Source: Macrocybe gigantea (Eukaryota > Basidiomycota > Agaricomycetes > Agaricales > Callistosporiaceae). From it: DNA of 64,000 bases. Within the stretch, counting starts at the first letter, position 1, and the number at the start of each line of letters is the position of its first letter. The notes under the pieces are model-generated. The model was not told where the DNA came from. It searched no databases and worked only from the letters and a program-made list of their open reading frames with translations. Shown here in pieces: positions 10,633 through 21,369 of this stretch. The DNA lies in contig SJRY01000260.1 of the NCBI GenBank assembly GCA_011319805.1, forward strand, positions 479,323-543,322, given 5' to 3'. The position numbers and the translations under genes are program-made.

Positions 10633-10952
10633 TGTTACAGATGTCACCCAAAGGACCATTCATTTTCTTATCTTATCTTTCCCACATCCCTTATCTCCCC
10701 CGTCATGCTGCGCAGCATGCAGCCATCAAGTCATCCCACTTCCCTAGTCATCCTGAGTCATCTCCTTCCAGTCTTACTCATCCGCAGTCCACAGCATTGC
10801 ACAGCCCATGGTCCGTGCTCAAGTACTGTAATGTGTATAAGGACTCCCAGATGTACCAGTAGCGCTAGGCTTAATATTCCTTTTGCCATCATCTCAAGAC
10901 CACTCTCACACTTAGTCTGCCCGAGTCCTTCTGAGATTCGTCTAGCCTAACA
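10633..10952 (+). repeat. 3' LTR of B1
   Basis: 320 bp, preceded by a purine-rich tract (CAGAGAGGGTGA) and followed by tcgta. It starts TGTTACAGATG where the 5' LTR has TGTTACAGACG. Confidence 0.95.
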
Positions 10953-10957
10953 TCGTA

Positions 10958-13900
10958 AGATCAATCAAATGAATGACCACGATGCACTCTATACATTGTT
11001 CGACCTCAGACAAAAGCTATGATTTGTCAGAGGCAGAAACGGAAACCAGATGGATGTACTCCTGATGATTATGACTTTGGATACTGGAGGGACATATAGC
11101 ATGAAGGCCTTGCTCGATACGGGATGTACCTACCAGATCTTGCATAGACTGGAAGTTCATCAAGGAAAAGGAAATCAACACAAAGAGATATCCTATTCCT
11201 ATCCTGGTCCATAATGCAGACAGAACCCATAACATGGCAGGCAACATATGCAAATATGTTGAACTGAGAGTCTGGGTCCAAGATCACGTCAAGCGAATGG
11301 TCTTCTTGGTTACTAAACTCAGAAAGGGCCAGATCTTCATCGGTTATGAGTGGGTTAAACATCACAACCCTCGGATTGATTGGAAGACAGAAAAGATCAC
11401 ATTCGACCAATGCCCCAAAGAGTGTCAGCAGATTGTCTGAATAGGAAACCCCAAAGATAATGACACCTCTATTGAAACAAATGAGGTAGACTTCAAAAAT
11501 GGAGAAAAAATCTTGATGATCAACATGAACCAAGAGTTCCATCTGAGGGCTTTCCAAATGATGGCTTCCAAATTGGCAGAAGTGATGGCAAAAGTGACAA
11601 AGGCTAAAACCTTTGAGGAAATCATACTGGAAGAATACCACTGTTTCAAGGATTCAGTGTTCAGAAAAGAGTTGTTTGATGAATTACCACTGTGACGACC
11701 TTGGGACCATGCAATCAAACTCATTCCAAGAGCTAAACTCCAGGATTGCAAGGTCTACCCCTTGATGCTGGATGAACAGAAACAGTTGGACACCTTTCTA
11801 GATGAAAATCTAAACACTGGATGAATCAGACTGTCAAAGTCACCAATGGCCTTGCCTTTCTTCTTGAAGGATGGATCCCTATGACCTGTACAGGACTATT
11901 GGAAACTAAATGACATGACAATAAAGAACAAATATCTGCTCCCCTTAATCCAAGAGTTAATCAACAAACTAAAGGGAGCAAAGTTCTTTATGAAACTGGA
12001 CATCTGATGGGCATACAATAATGTCCGCATGAAAGAAAGCGATAAATGGAAAGCTGCATTCCAGACAAACCAGGGAATGTTTGAACCCCTAGTCATGTTC
12101 TTTGGACTGACTGATGAACTCACTGGCTACCTTCCAAACTATGATGAATACAATCTTCAAAGACAAAATCGATCAGGGACATGTAGTCATCTACATGGAC
12201 AACATTCTTATCTTCAACAAAGATTTGAATGAACATAGATGACTTGTTCAGCACGTACTGGAAAAGCTAAAGAACAATAAGCTTTACCTGAAACCTGAAA
12301 AATGTTTGTTTCATCAGCTGGAAGTGGAATACCTTGGAATGATTGTCTCAGAAAATGGCATTAAGATGGATTCCGTTAAAGTCGAAGGTGTCAAAGGATG
12401 GCTGAAACCCACCTGCAAAAGGGATATCCAACAATTTCTAGGCTTTTGCAATTTCTATCAGCGCTTCATCGAAGGATTCACAAAGATCGCAAAACCTTTA
12501 ACAGAGCTAACTGGAAAAGCCAACTGGACATGGGAGAAAGCCCAAGATGATGCATTCGATGGATTAAAAAATCAGATCTGTTCAGCACTGATCATTGCAA
12601 TGCCCTGAGATAATGGAAAGTTCTGAATGGAAGTCAATGCCTTGAACTACACGATAGGAGGCGTCCTTTCTCAGGAACAATCCAATGGTACCTGGAGACT
12701 GGTGGCTTTCATGTTGAAGTCATTGAATCCGATGGAATGAAACTATGAGATCTATGATAAAGAGATGCTCACGATTATGACTGGACTTGAGGAATGGCAC
12801 CAATACCTTTGCAGTGCTAAACAGAAATTTGAGATTTGGACAGACCACAAAAATCTCAAATATTTCCGGAAACCTCAGAAGCTAAATCGCCGGCAAGCTT
12901 GTTGGATCTTGGAACTTCAGGACTATGACTTTGTCCTGGAGCACAAATCCAGGAAGTCAATAATGAAGGCAGACAGTCTGTCGAGATGACCAGACCATGA
13001 GAAGGGGGAGAACGATAATAAAAACATCATACTCCTAAAGCCAGAGATTTTTTGCTGGATTTTCATGGCAAAAATCACACTGACACTGGAATTTCAGGAC
13101 ATTCTGGACCAGATCAAATGGGCTTGGAAACAAAGAGAGCCTGAGGTCCAGAAATGTTTTGACAAAGGTGAACACAGCTGGGAGGAAAATGACCGAATCG
13201 TCACATAGCTGAAATGGTACTATGTTCCTAAAAGTCAAAAGATAAGGGAACAGATCATTGAAATCCATCATTCGGATCAGATCTTGGGACATCCAGGACA
13301 GACGAAGACACATGAGTTAATCATGCACAACTTCTGGTGGCCTAAAATGATGAATGACATCAAGGCATATGTCAAAGGATGTGACAAATGCCAACAGACA
13401 AAGATCATCAGAGATCAGAAGCACACTCTGCTTTATCCGAATGAGGTACCAAAGGAACCATGGGAGATCATATCTGTAGATCTCATCAGACCCCTCCCCA
13501 AATCTCAAGGGTTCAACGGCATAATGGTAATGGTAGATCAGTTCACGAAGGGCCAAATTCATACCAGTCAATATGGAAATCACAGCAGAAGGGGTCGCTC
13601 GCAACCTACGTGACACCATATTCCTGAACTATGGAATCCCAAAGAAAGTTATCAGTGACAGAGAATGACAATTTGTCTCTGCATTCATGACAGACCTCTA
13701 CACACTTTTGGGAATCAAAAGAGCCCCTTTGACACCATACTATCCACAAACTGATGGACAAATGGAGCGAGTAAATCAGAAACTTGAACAGTACCTGAAA
13801 CTTTTTGTGAATCATCAGCAAACAGACTGGGTGGATTGGCTACCTATGGCCAAATTCTTCTACAATAACTGAATTCACTCAGCAACTGGATACTCCCCAT

Positions 13901-14823
13901 TTTATTTAAACCATGGGTGACATCCATATACTGGAAAAGAATCTCTGAAGCATAATGCTAAATCACAGACTGCAGAAGAGTTCACTGAAATGATGAAGGA
14001 AATTCAGACCAAGGCCAAGACCTCTCTATTGAAAGCTGCGGAAACAATGAAATGGACTTATAACTGGAAACAGAAGCCTGCCCAAGAGTATCATGAGGGC
14101 GATTAAGTCTGGTTGGAAGGCACTAACATCACAACTGACCGACCAACCGATAAGCTTAATGACAAACAGTTTGGTCCTTTCAAAGTCAAGTGATGAATAG
14201 GAGAATCAGCATATGAACTTGAACTATCAGAACATTGGAAGATTCACCCTGTCTGAAATGAGTCCAAACTCACTCTGTACATGGCACTGGCATTTCTGTG
14301 ACAAAAAGTGGTAACAATTCTTAAACAACCTCCTCCCATTGTTGTGGAAGGAGAGAAACAATACGAGGTGAAAGCTGTAGTAAATTCGTAATGGAACAGA
14401 GGGAAATTGCAATACAAAGTACACTGGAAGAGCTACCCTATGGAAGATGCTACTTGGGAACCCACCGAAAATGTCAATGAAGATGCGCTGAATGCAGTCA
14501 TGAAATTTCATTGCAAGAACCCTGAGGCACCATCCCTGGAAAAAGGACAATGTCAGTTGCCACCGCAACCTGCACCGAAGAAGGTAGTATGCACCTGCCT
14601 CCATCAAACCCAGTTGCTGAAGGTCCTCTTTGATCACACAGCTAATGAAATCTGGGTCTACCCATGCAGTCAGCAAATGAAAACGCTGCTGAAGAAGGAG
14701 ACCCTTACTGGCTGGATGGCGGACCTGGAAGAAGTCGAAAACTGCTTGAACATGGCTTGGCAAGCATGGCAGCAGCATTGGAATCAGGAAGTCATAGGCG
14801 AGGATGAGCATGAGCAGAACTAG
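10958..14823 (+). pseudogene. pol: A1 pol: protease, RT, RNase H, integrase, chromodomain (decayed)
   Basis: The first domain is an aspartic protease with LLDTGCT (DTG at 11116-11124). The reverse transcriptase carries YMDN (12192-12203) in place of the usual YMDD, and thumb-region residues QFLGFCNFYQRFI follow. RNase H has NALNYTIGGVLSQ (the usual Asp is Asn) and WTDHKNLKYF. The integrase has an HHCC finger (HHSDQILGHPGQ, CDKCQQ, about 13265-13395) and a core around SVDLIRPLPKSQG and YPQTDGQMERVNQ. A chromodomain (LQYKVHWKSYPMEDATWEP, about 14365-14520) and a C-terminal tail end at TAG 14821-14823. About twenty stops, mostly CGA to TGA or CAG/CAA to TAG/TAA, and some shifts inactivate it. 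Confidence 0.85.
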
Positions 14824-14868
14824 AAAAATGACGAGAAAGAAGAACATGATTGCAAGGATGCAATCCCT

Positions 14869-14881
14869 AAAGGGGGGGTAA
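14869..14881 (+). promoter_or_regulatory. A1 polypurine tract
   Basis: AAAGGGGGGGTAA directly precedes the 3' LTR (14882). This is the expected primer for plus-strand DNA synthesis. Confidence 0.85.
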
Positions 14882-15299
14882 TGTTATGATTTCAAGACTT
14901 ATCGTTATCTTGATGATGGGCACATGACTCAAGAACCATATGATGAATATGTGACATGAAGCACGACATGACAAACAAGATACAATGCGACAACTTGAGG
15001 AAACCCTATGACAATAACATGTCAGTGCTGACTAGGGCATAGGGTTATTGCACAGTATCTGCAGGATAACATGAGGAGTGCAGCAGGATCCTTACTCATT
15101 CAACTTAGGGCTGAGGATTTCATACAACATGAGGATAGCATAAGTCATGGTCTGTGCTCAGGAATCATAATATATAAATAGCTAAATTGTACATAGTAGA
15201 ACTCAGCTTCGAGCTGGCTAAATACTAGCATACTTCTCCCCACCTCTCACCTCTGAGTTAGTTAGAGTGACCTGCATGCAGATTTGGTTTTGCGTAGCA
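14882..15299 (+). repeat. 3' LTR of A1
   Basis: 418 bp, TGTTATGATT...GCGTAGCA, with TATATAAATA at 15171-15180 and the intact 11-mer AGCTTCGAGCT at 15205-15215. It is followed by attcc, the right target-site duplication. Confidence 0.95.
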
Positions 15300-15327
15300 A
15301 TTCCAATGCTTGCAAGTTCCTGACAGG

Positions 15328-15647
15328 TATTAGGCTAGACAAATCTCAAAAGGACTTGGGCAGACTAAGTGCGAGAGTGGTGTTGAGACAATGGCAAAAG
15401 GAATATTAAGCCTAGTACTACTGGTACATCTGGAAGTCCTTATATACATTACAGTACTCAAGCATGGACCATGGGCTGTATAATGCTGTGGACTGCAGAT
15501 GAGTAAGACTGGGAGGAGATGACTCAGAATGACTAGGGAAGTAAAATGACTCGATGGCTGCATGCTGTGCAGCATGATGGGGGAGATAAGGGATATGGGT
15601 AAGATAAGATAAGAAATTGAATGGTCCTTTGGGTGACATCTGTAACA
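15328..15647 (-). repeat. 3' LTR of B4
   Basis: 320 bp, reverse orientation. On the + strand it starts TATTAGGC where other copies have TGTTAGGC, and it ends TGTAACA. It is followed by tcaccctctcttt, the reverse complement of the B polypurine tract. Confidence 0.9.
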
Positions 15648-15684
15648 TCACCCTCTCTTTAGATTCACATCCTTGTGAAAGACC

Positions 15685-16083
15685 TTAGTCTAGCTGTCCC
15701 CATCCATTATTGCTCTCCCAGGCAGTTGTGGCATATGGGGCCCACATATGAATGAGTTCTTCATTATAGGCACAGATGTGATGGAGTGTGGTAGCAAGGA
15801 GTTTAAGTCACCAGTTCTCTGTGCAAAGCATTTCCATTGCCTTGTGAAGAGTGATACATTCTGCTGCAGTGGGGCTGGTCCCATCAGGGGTTCACCCAGT
15901 CCAGAGGTGCATATGGATGGTCATAACATAGTGCATGTATGGGCCAAGTGTAATGGCAAGGGGGTCCATGTAGTTGCTGCTATTGAGAATCCTTGCCAGA
16001 TTCTCATAGTCATTTGGGCAGTTGGGGGTAGGTGCGCAGCTATTGTTGCTGCTGTTGATGCTGATAGGGGTGTTGGTGGTCAT
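15685..16083 (-). pseudogene. B4 ORF3, decayed
   Basis: The reverse frame from ATG at 16083 matches ORF3 of the other copies (ISINSSNNSCAPTPNCPND, YMDPLAITLGPYMHYV). It is interrupted by a TAG after MHLWTG, with further similarity (coiled-coil part) down to a stop at 15685-15687. Confidence 0.7.
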
Positions 16084-16570
16084 GATGTGTGATTTTTGGT
16101 CTTCTTTCCTCTTGTCATGGTCCTTTTATCCTGGTTCACAGTCTTCTTTAGAAAGCAGTCTAGAGCTTGCTGTGCATTCCCCAGTTCTTTCTCTTTGATC
16201 CATGTGTTCTCCTTATGTCTGTATCCTTTCTATTTGACCAGGAATAGTGTTCCCTTTCCTTGTTTCTTCCTTTTTAGAATTTCTTCTATCTTATACTCTT
16301 CTTCATCATTTATGATTTCAGGGGGTAGTGGCAATAGTCACTCTTGTATCTTGAAACAGGGTCCTTTGTAGGGCATGAGTAGTATTTTGTTGAACACAGA
16401 GTGTATCAGCTGCCATGATGCTGGGAGTTCCAGGCAATATGCTGAGGCTCCTTTCTTTTCGATCACCTTGAATGGTCTGTATTGGAGTGCCAATAACTTC
16501 TTTAATGGTCAATTGACTGTGATATTGGTAGCTTCGAGCCATACTCCATCCCCTTTCTTGTATTCATGAG
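16084..16570 (-). pseudogene. pol: B4 pol 3' part: integrase end and chromodomain
   Basis: This reverse-strand segment matches the last 160 codons of B pol, including the chromodomain and the LPASW-like region before it. It stops at the left end of the DNA transposon and resumes at about 25548. Several substitutions and stops are present. Confidence 0.75.
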
Positions 16571-16586
16571 CATCAGCAAAATGTCC
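16571..16586 (+). repeat. Left terminal inverted repeat of the Plavaka-type element
   Basis: CATCAGCAAAATGTCC; its partner at 25530-25545 differs at one base. Confidence 0.85.
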
Positions 16587-16589
16587 TGT

Positions 16590-16980
16590 AAAATACATTA
16601 CAATACATTGCAATACATTGTCACCATTGTCCACATTGTATCCAATTTTATTAGGCTAGTATACATTGCCTCACAAGGCAACAATTACTAGGCAATTTTG
16701 TATTAACATTGTATAGTAAACTTAAGATAGTAGACCTTGCAAGGATACTAGCAAAATTGTAAGACCATACAAGATTATCCCTACCATACAATGTTATCCA
16801 ATTTTAGCTTGACCATACAAGATTATCCCTACCATACAATGTTATCCATTTTTAGCTCAACCATACAATGTTATCCATTTTTAGCTCTACTATACAAGGT
16901 ATCCAATTTTATTTCTACCATACAAGATTGTTACAACTCTACATTGCAATACATTTCAATGGAAGAAAGCCTGGATTATA
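16590..16980. repeat. Left subterminal repeats
   Basis: Short direct repeats lie next to the left end. They include ACATTGCAATACATTG words at about 16599-16620 and a unit of roughly 30-45 bp containing ACCATACAATGTTATCC, repeated several times between 16764 and 16930. Such arrays commonly serve as transposase binding sites. Confidence 0.65.
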
Positions 16981-17009
16981 GACTTTTTTTTTTATGCTGG
17001 TATTAGGTT

Positions 17010-18350
17010 TCTTACAATCCCACATTGATCAGTACAAATGTATCATTGTCAATATTATATACATGCAATAAAAAAGGAAAGACAGCAAAGGAGCACATCA
17101 AGCATGGAGGAAGGGAGGGAGAGAATACATACAAAGCCACCATCAATTCTTCTTTTGTGATGTCACTGTGCCTCTCTTTGCACATCCTCGGCATCAGCCT
17201 TGCACCATGGGCAATTCGCTGGTGGTCATGTTGGACATTGGGAATGCAGGGCGCCCTTGCATATCAGTCACTCCACCATGTCCATGTGCCCTTTTTGATA
17301 TGCTGCATCTGCAAGTACTTGCAGCTGACCTTTTGGCACCGCGAACACTTGGTGCCAGAGGTGGCACTTCGATGGGTTCTTGTTCCTGAGTGGAGAGGTC
17401 ACTCATAGGACTCGGGGGCACATCAGACATGTCGCCTTTCAGTGGCTCGGGTGCCTGCAGCATGTCGTCATTGAATTGGAGTTGCAGGTCTTCATCTGAT
17501 GGAGAATTGAGCCAGGGATCAGAGTTGGGATCAAGGTTGGGTGCATGGCGGGGAGTGACATTGCCTGTTGCTTCTGTATAGATAGATTTCAGTCTAGTAA
17601 GGAATGATTATTGACACGAACCATTATTAGCTTCAGGGCTCTGCAGAGGCCCTTCTTGCTGAGGTTCAGGTCCTGTCCCCCTCACAGTATCTCCAGGAAG
17701 CAAGTCATCCTGCACATCATTGCTCTAGGGCAGAGGGATGTCAGAGCCGTGATGACGACCCCATTGAATACCTCTTCGCTCCAGGATTGGGATGGGAGAG
17801 GGTCAGCACATCAGTTTTTGAGTTCCAGGCCTCATCTGTTGCAGGGGGAAGAGAGTACTCGACACGTCCGCTGTACAAGGTCGTGATTGTCACAAGTCAG
17901 CTGCATTCTCATCTCCAGAGGGATTCTGGAATTGTCGATTGGGTGGTGGATATTTTCTGTGGGACCTTGCCATTTGTGCCTTTCCCTGAGTAGTGCACAT
18001 TCAATAAAAGGGACTCAACATACCAGGTCCATGCAATTTTATTGGTGGCGGCTTATCTGAATTGCCAGGCTCCTTGGCAAAGGAAGATGTCAGTCATAGT
18101 TGTCGTAGCATCAGGAGAGATGCCTGTGATAGTCTTCATCTTCATCTTCATATTCATTGTGTGGACCATGGTTGCCATAGCCTCGATTGCCATGGTCTTC
18201 ATCATTGGCATCATCTTTATCTTCATCTTCATCTTCATCTTCATTGCATGGCAGCAGTGGGCTGGAGGTACACCGGGACCGATGGGAGCTGCTCACCGTG
18301 CTTGACGACAGCGGTCTGTGTGACCATTTGTATGCTGCAGCTTGATTTCC
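17010..18350 (-). pseudogene. Unrecognised reverse-strand coding remnants with an acidic tract
   Basis: Reverse frames include an 89-codon piece (17194-17463; Pro/Ser-rich, DVPPSPMSDLSTQEQEP) and an acidic piece near 18111-18296. The acidic piece is encoded by a TTCATC repeat on the + strand (Asp/Glu on the reverse strand). No ORF spans the region and I recognise no domain. It may be the 5' or 3' part of one of the cargo genes, or a separate decayed gene. Confidence 0.3.
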
Positions 18351-18559
18351 AGCTGTAGAGTATCATTGTCTTGGACTTCATGAGATCTGGGTCTTGGACT
18401 CACCACTGATCGGGCCATGTGTCGAGTTTACGAGCTCTTCTTGTTTCTGGAAAGCTAAGAGAAGAGCCAAGGGGCATGCCTGCACCTGCTTGCCATTGAG
18501 CGCGAGTTGCTCCATGGAGAATACCTGCCTATCAGGTTGTGTAACTCTGTAATAACAAG

Positions 18560-19819
18560 TCTTATCCAACAATGTGATATCATACCTGTTCCACCAGTCC
18601 AAGGTGTCTATACACCATTTCCATTGCCTGTTATTGAACAGGCTGAGCACCATTTCATAAAATCATGCATTCCCCCAAGTCGCTTCATCCAGTCGCCAAT
18701 CCTCTTGCTCAGAGAGGAGATATCACACCTAAAAAAAGAACTAGTAGCACTGCGCTGACATGATCAGGAGACTTACGTGCATTGCTGCATATGCGATGCT
18801 CACTGGCATCACCTCCTTCATCCTGTGTTTCTTCGCTTGACTTGAACAGGTCCTGGTTCGCCTGGGTGCTTCCTTCGACGCTGAAGATGGCAATGTGAAC
18901 AAGTGTTTCCAGACCTGCAAGGGGTGGCAGTCCAATCAAAAATTGCAAGACCTGCAGATCACGTACATGGATGAGAAGCGGACCTTTGCAAAGGCCATGC
19001 CTTATGTTGGCCATGTCAAAATTATCCCTGTTCTCTTCATACATGAATGTGACAGGGTCCTGCAGATTCAGGAGGCTTCTGTCATTGAGGAACCTGAGCA
19101 TAGTGCTGGATAATACCCTAATTAGTAGCATTTGAACTTTGAAAAATAAAAAAACTTGCCTCTCTGGATCGGCATCAAATTCTTTGAGGCGATCGACTGG
19201 GCAAAGCAACCGCGCTAGGACCGGATGATGGAATCTGTGATGGCCCTCCTTTCCATCACCTGTGAGAATGGGGGGGTCTATTTGCTGACCTGGAATATCC
19301 CTGGCGACAAGGTCAATAAACGCATCTTTGAGGCTCAATGTATCTTCGCTGCGAGCCTGGCTTGCCAAGTTCTTCATCTGACAGAGCATGCAGTTAGTGC
19401 TAGTTTGGGTATATGCACATATGATTACCTTGTCTGTCAAGTCCACCAGTCGATGCAGCTGTTCCATCAGTTTGCCCATGCAATCTTCAAAACCGCTGAT
19501 TGATGCCCACATGATCCCATATATGCACAACAATTCTTCGCGCTTTGCATCTGGAGCTGGTGATCTGAAAGAGATGAGCATAGAGTAACTGTACCATCTT
19601 ATGATCGTGCACATATGAGGTCTCGTCATCCATGTCAGTCAGGAAGCCCGTGTTCCATAGCTCTGAAAAATCAATGAATGCACTCTTGCTGTGCAAAATC
19701 CATTTCATGATATTATGGAAAGGTGTGTATTCCATGTTTCTGTGTATAGAATATGTCAGCTTGTGAAAGCCACTGCTCAGCTGGATCTGAACCTCACTGG
19801 GTCCTTTTCTTGGAACCAT
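18560..19819 (-). pseudogene. Cargo gene resembling the fungal DUF6698 family, decayed
   Basis: A reverse frame of 306 codons (18709-19629) contains QARSEDTLSLKDAF, FHHPVLARLLCPVD, SLLNLQDPVTFMYEENRDNF and GLCKGPLLIHV, in the order I recall for the Agaricomycete family named DUF6698. The segment between ERQ and SLLNLQ does not fit the family and is bounded by GCAAGT...ACAG, so it is probably a GC-AG intron near 19085-19165. Downstream, MPVSIAYAAMH lies in another frame before a GTAAGT, and a Trp-Trp-Asn motif (DTLDWWNRYD, about 18590) resembles the family's end. Frame changes and stops suggest decay. The function of the family is unknown to me. Confidence 0.5.
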
Positions 19820-20209
19820 TCTTAAGCTTGGTGAGTAGACCTGTTTCCACCTGACTTTGTTGCCCTTCCTGGTCGCGGTTGCACTTAGAGTCTCTTTCCG
19901 TCATCAGCTGATCTCCTGCAATGGGTCATGTGACTTCAGGCTCAACTCTTTGGTTCGCCTGAGCACTGCGGGATTTCTGGAAGTGGCTGGGCATCGTGAG
20001 GGTTTGAAGAAAATTGTGGGGAATCGGAAAAGCATCTGGCACCAAAGTCACATTCTGTGAAGCATGTTAGCTGATAAGAAGCCTGCTGTCATCTGACTGT
20101 TGATGGGACTCCCTAAGCATGCTGCCTCTCTTAGCATGGAATATATTAGTTGACATCTATTCTACGGTCGTGTATATCCAAGATCGATTGTACAATTATA
20201 ATCATTTAG

Positions 20210-21260
20210 TGCAGATCCTTCGAGCTTCAGTATGCAAATCTGTAACCAGAGGATCATTTTGGTCTTTTTGCTCTTTTGTTTCCCAACCCTGGCACATGTC
20301 ATCAGTCGTCAACTTGATGAATTCCCCCAAAAGACTTTCTACCCCATTCTCATCTCGATTCATGACGGCACATCAGATGATCACCTTGCCGTCCTCGTAG
20401 CAATGATGGATATGGCATATGTACTTGCCGGAGTGCTCACCTCTTATCACTACCAGCAGACCATTGTCGCGAGTTGGGTGAGGGTGCTTGATGGTCACCC
20501 ATTCTGGCTCAAGGTGCTCCAAGGTCCGATAGAACTGGTGTCACAACACTGGTCTCTGTTGACTGGACATGATCGACACTGTCAAGATCTTGCGGCTGTA
20601 TCCACCGCCATTTACTGTGGCTCAGATTGTTCAGCCCACAAGACAGGGATCCAGAAGTGGATGGTCATTTGAAGCAGAGATGCGAGGACATGCAGGTTTG
20701 TTGTGAGGAGATGCCAGAGCAAACAGTGTCCAGGAGGATGGGTTCCAAGCCAGTGTTGCCAAGCCAAAGTTGGGCATGGGCGTTTGCCCTCTGATATTTG
20801 GAGTGCCTGTGGAGATGGCAGGAACAAGGCATGAACTCGATGGCTCAGGTTCTGAAATGTGATTGCGGGGGAAGAATCGAGGGTTTTTATGAGGAGCGCA
20901 GGCAAATAACTTCATATGGTGTCTATTGAAAGCAAATCAAAGGAGATGTGCCACACAGTGCATCAAATACTTACAAGGCATCCACAATGTCATCATAATC
21001 AAAAGTCAAGGATTGGTAGGGCACAGCTGCACTGTACTGTAAGAATTGAATGACGAGTTTGATGCCGCTTTGCGAAGCTTCATCACAAAGAACGTCCTTG
21101 ATCACCGCATGGTAGCCCTTCATCATGTGCTTCTTCATGATGACGACGATCTGGCCCTTCCACAGAATATAATCTCGAGCAATCTCTGCAGTCTCTGGCT
21201 CCATCGGCATCACCAAAGAATGCTCTGATGGTACAATCTTGAGCCAGTTGACATGGACTT
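20210..21260 (-). pseudogene. Cargo gene with KOW-like motifs, decayed
   Basis: Read on the reverse strand, 21216-20971 encodes DYILWKGQIVVIMKK, GYHAVIKDV and LTFDYDDIVDA. Further on (about 20500-20230), TRDNGLLVVIRGEHSGKYI and DDMCQGWETKEQKDQN follow, with stops between. The repeated pattern of a hydrophobic strand plus Gly-x-x-Gly-Lys resembles KOW motifs as in Spt5-like proteins, and I recall similar proteins near fungal transposases. The linker at 20915-20631 is Pro/Ser-rich. No clear start is visible. Confidence 0.4.
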
Positions 21261-21369
21261 GAAATATCTAGGCATGGTGTTAGACAAGTGAGCTCCTAAG
21301 CTATTGCCTGTGTGTCTGAGGAACTGAATTCATTGTAGAACACATTCTCTGCATGCCTTGCTGACCATG

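Larger units (their letters stand above)
4433..10952 (+). mobile_element. Ty3/gypsy chromovirus, family B, copy 1 (B1), nested in A1
   Basis: Two 320-bp LTRs (TGTTA...TAACA) bound a 6520-bp element flanked by a perfect 5-bp duplication, tcgta (4428-4432 and 10953-10957). The order is LTR, self-priming site, ORF1, Gag with two CCHC knuckles, Pol in the -1 frame, ORF3, polypurine tract (AAAG/CAGAGAGGGTGA type) and LTR. Compared with B3, most differences are transitions and many sit at CpG, creating stops such as CGA to TGA. B1 is of intermediate age and not active, but it has far fewer frame-breaking indels than B2 or B3. Confidence 0.95.
1676..15299 (+). mobile_element. Ty3/gypsy chromovirus, family A, copy 1 (A1), interrupted by B1
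   Basis: A pair of 418-bp LTRs starting TGTTA and ending TAGCA bounds the element. The flanks atccc (1671-1675) and attcc (15300-15304) form a 5-bp target-site duplication with one transition. Without the nested B1 copy it is about 7.1 kb. The order is LTR, self-priming site, a 0.6-kb leader with no recognised protein, Gag, protease (DTG), reverse transcriptase (YMDN), RNase H, integrase, chromodomain, polypurine tract and LTR. Many in-frame stops, mostly explicable as C to T or G to A transitions, make it inactive. The second copy, A2 (37862-50990, reverse), allows the frames to be compared. Confidence 0.95.
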
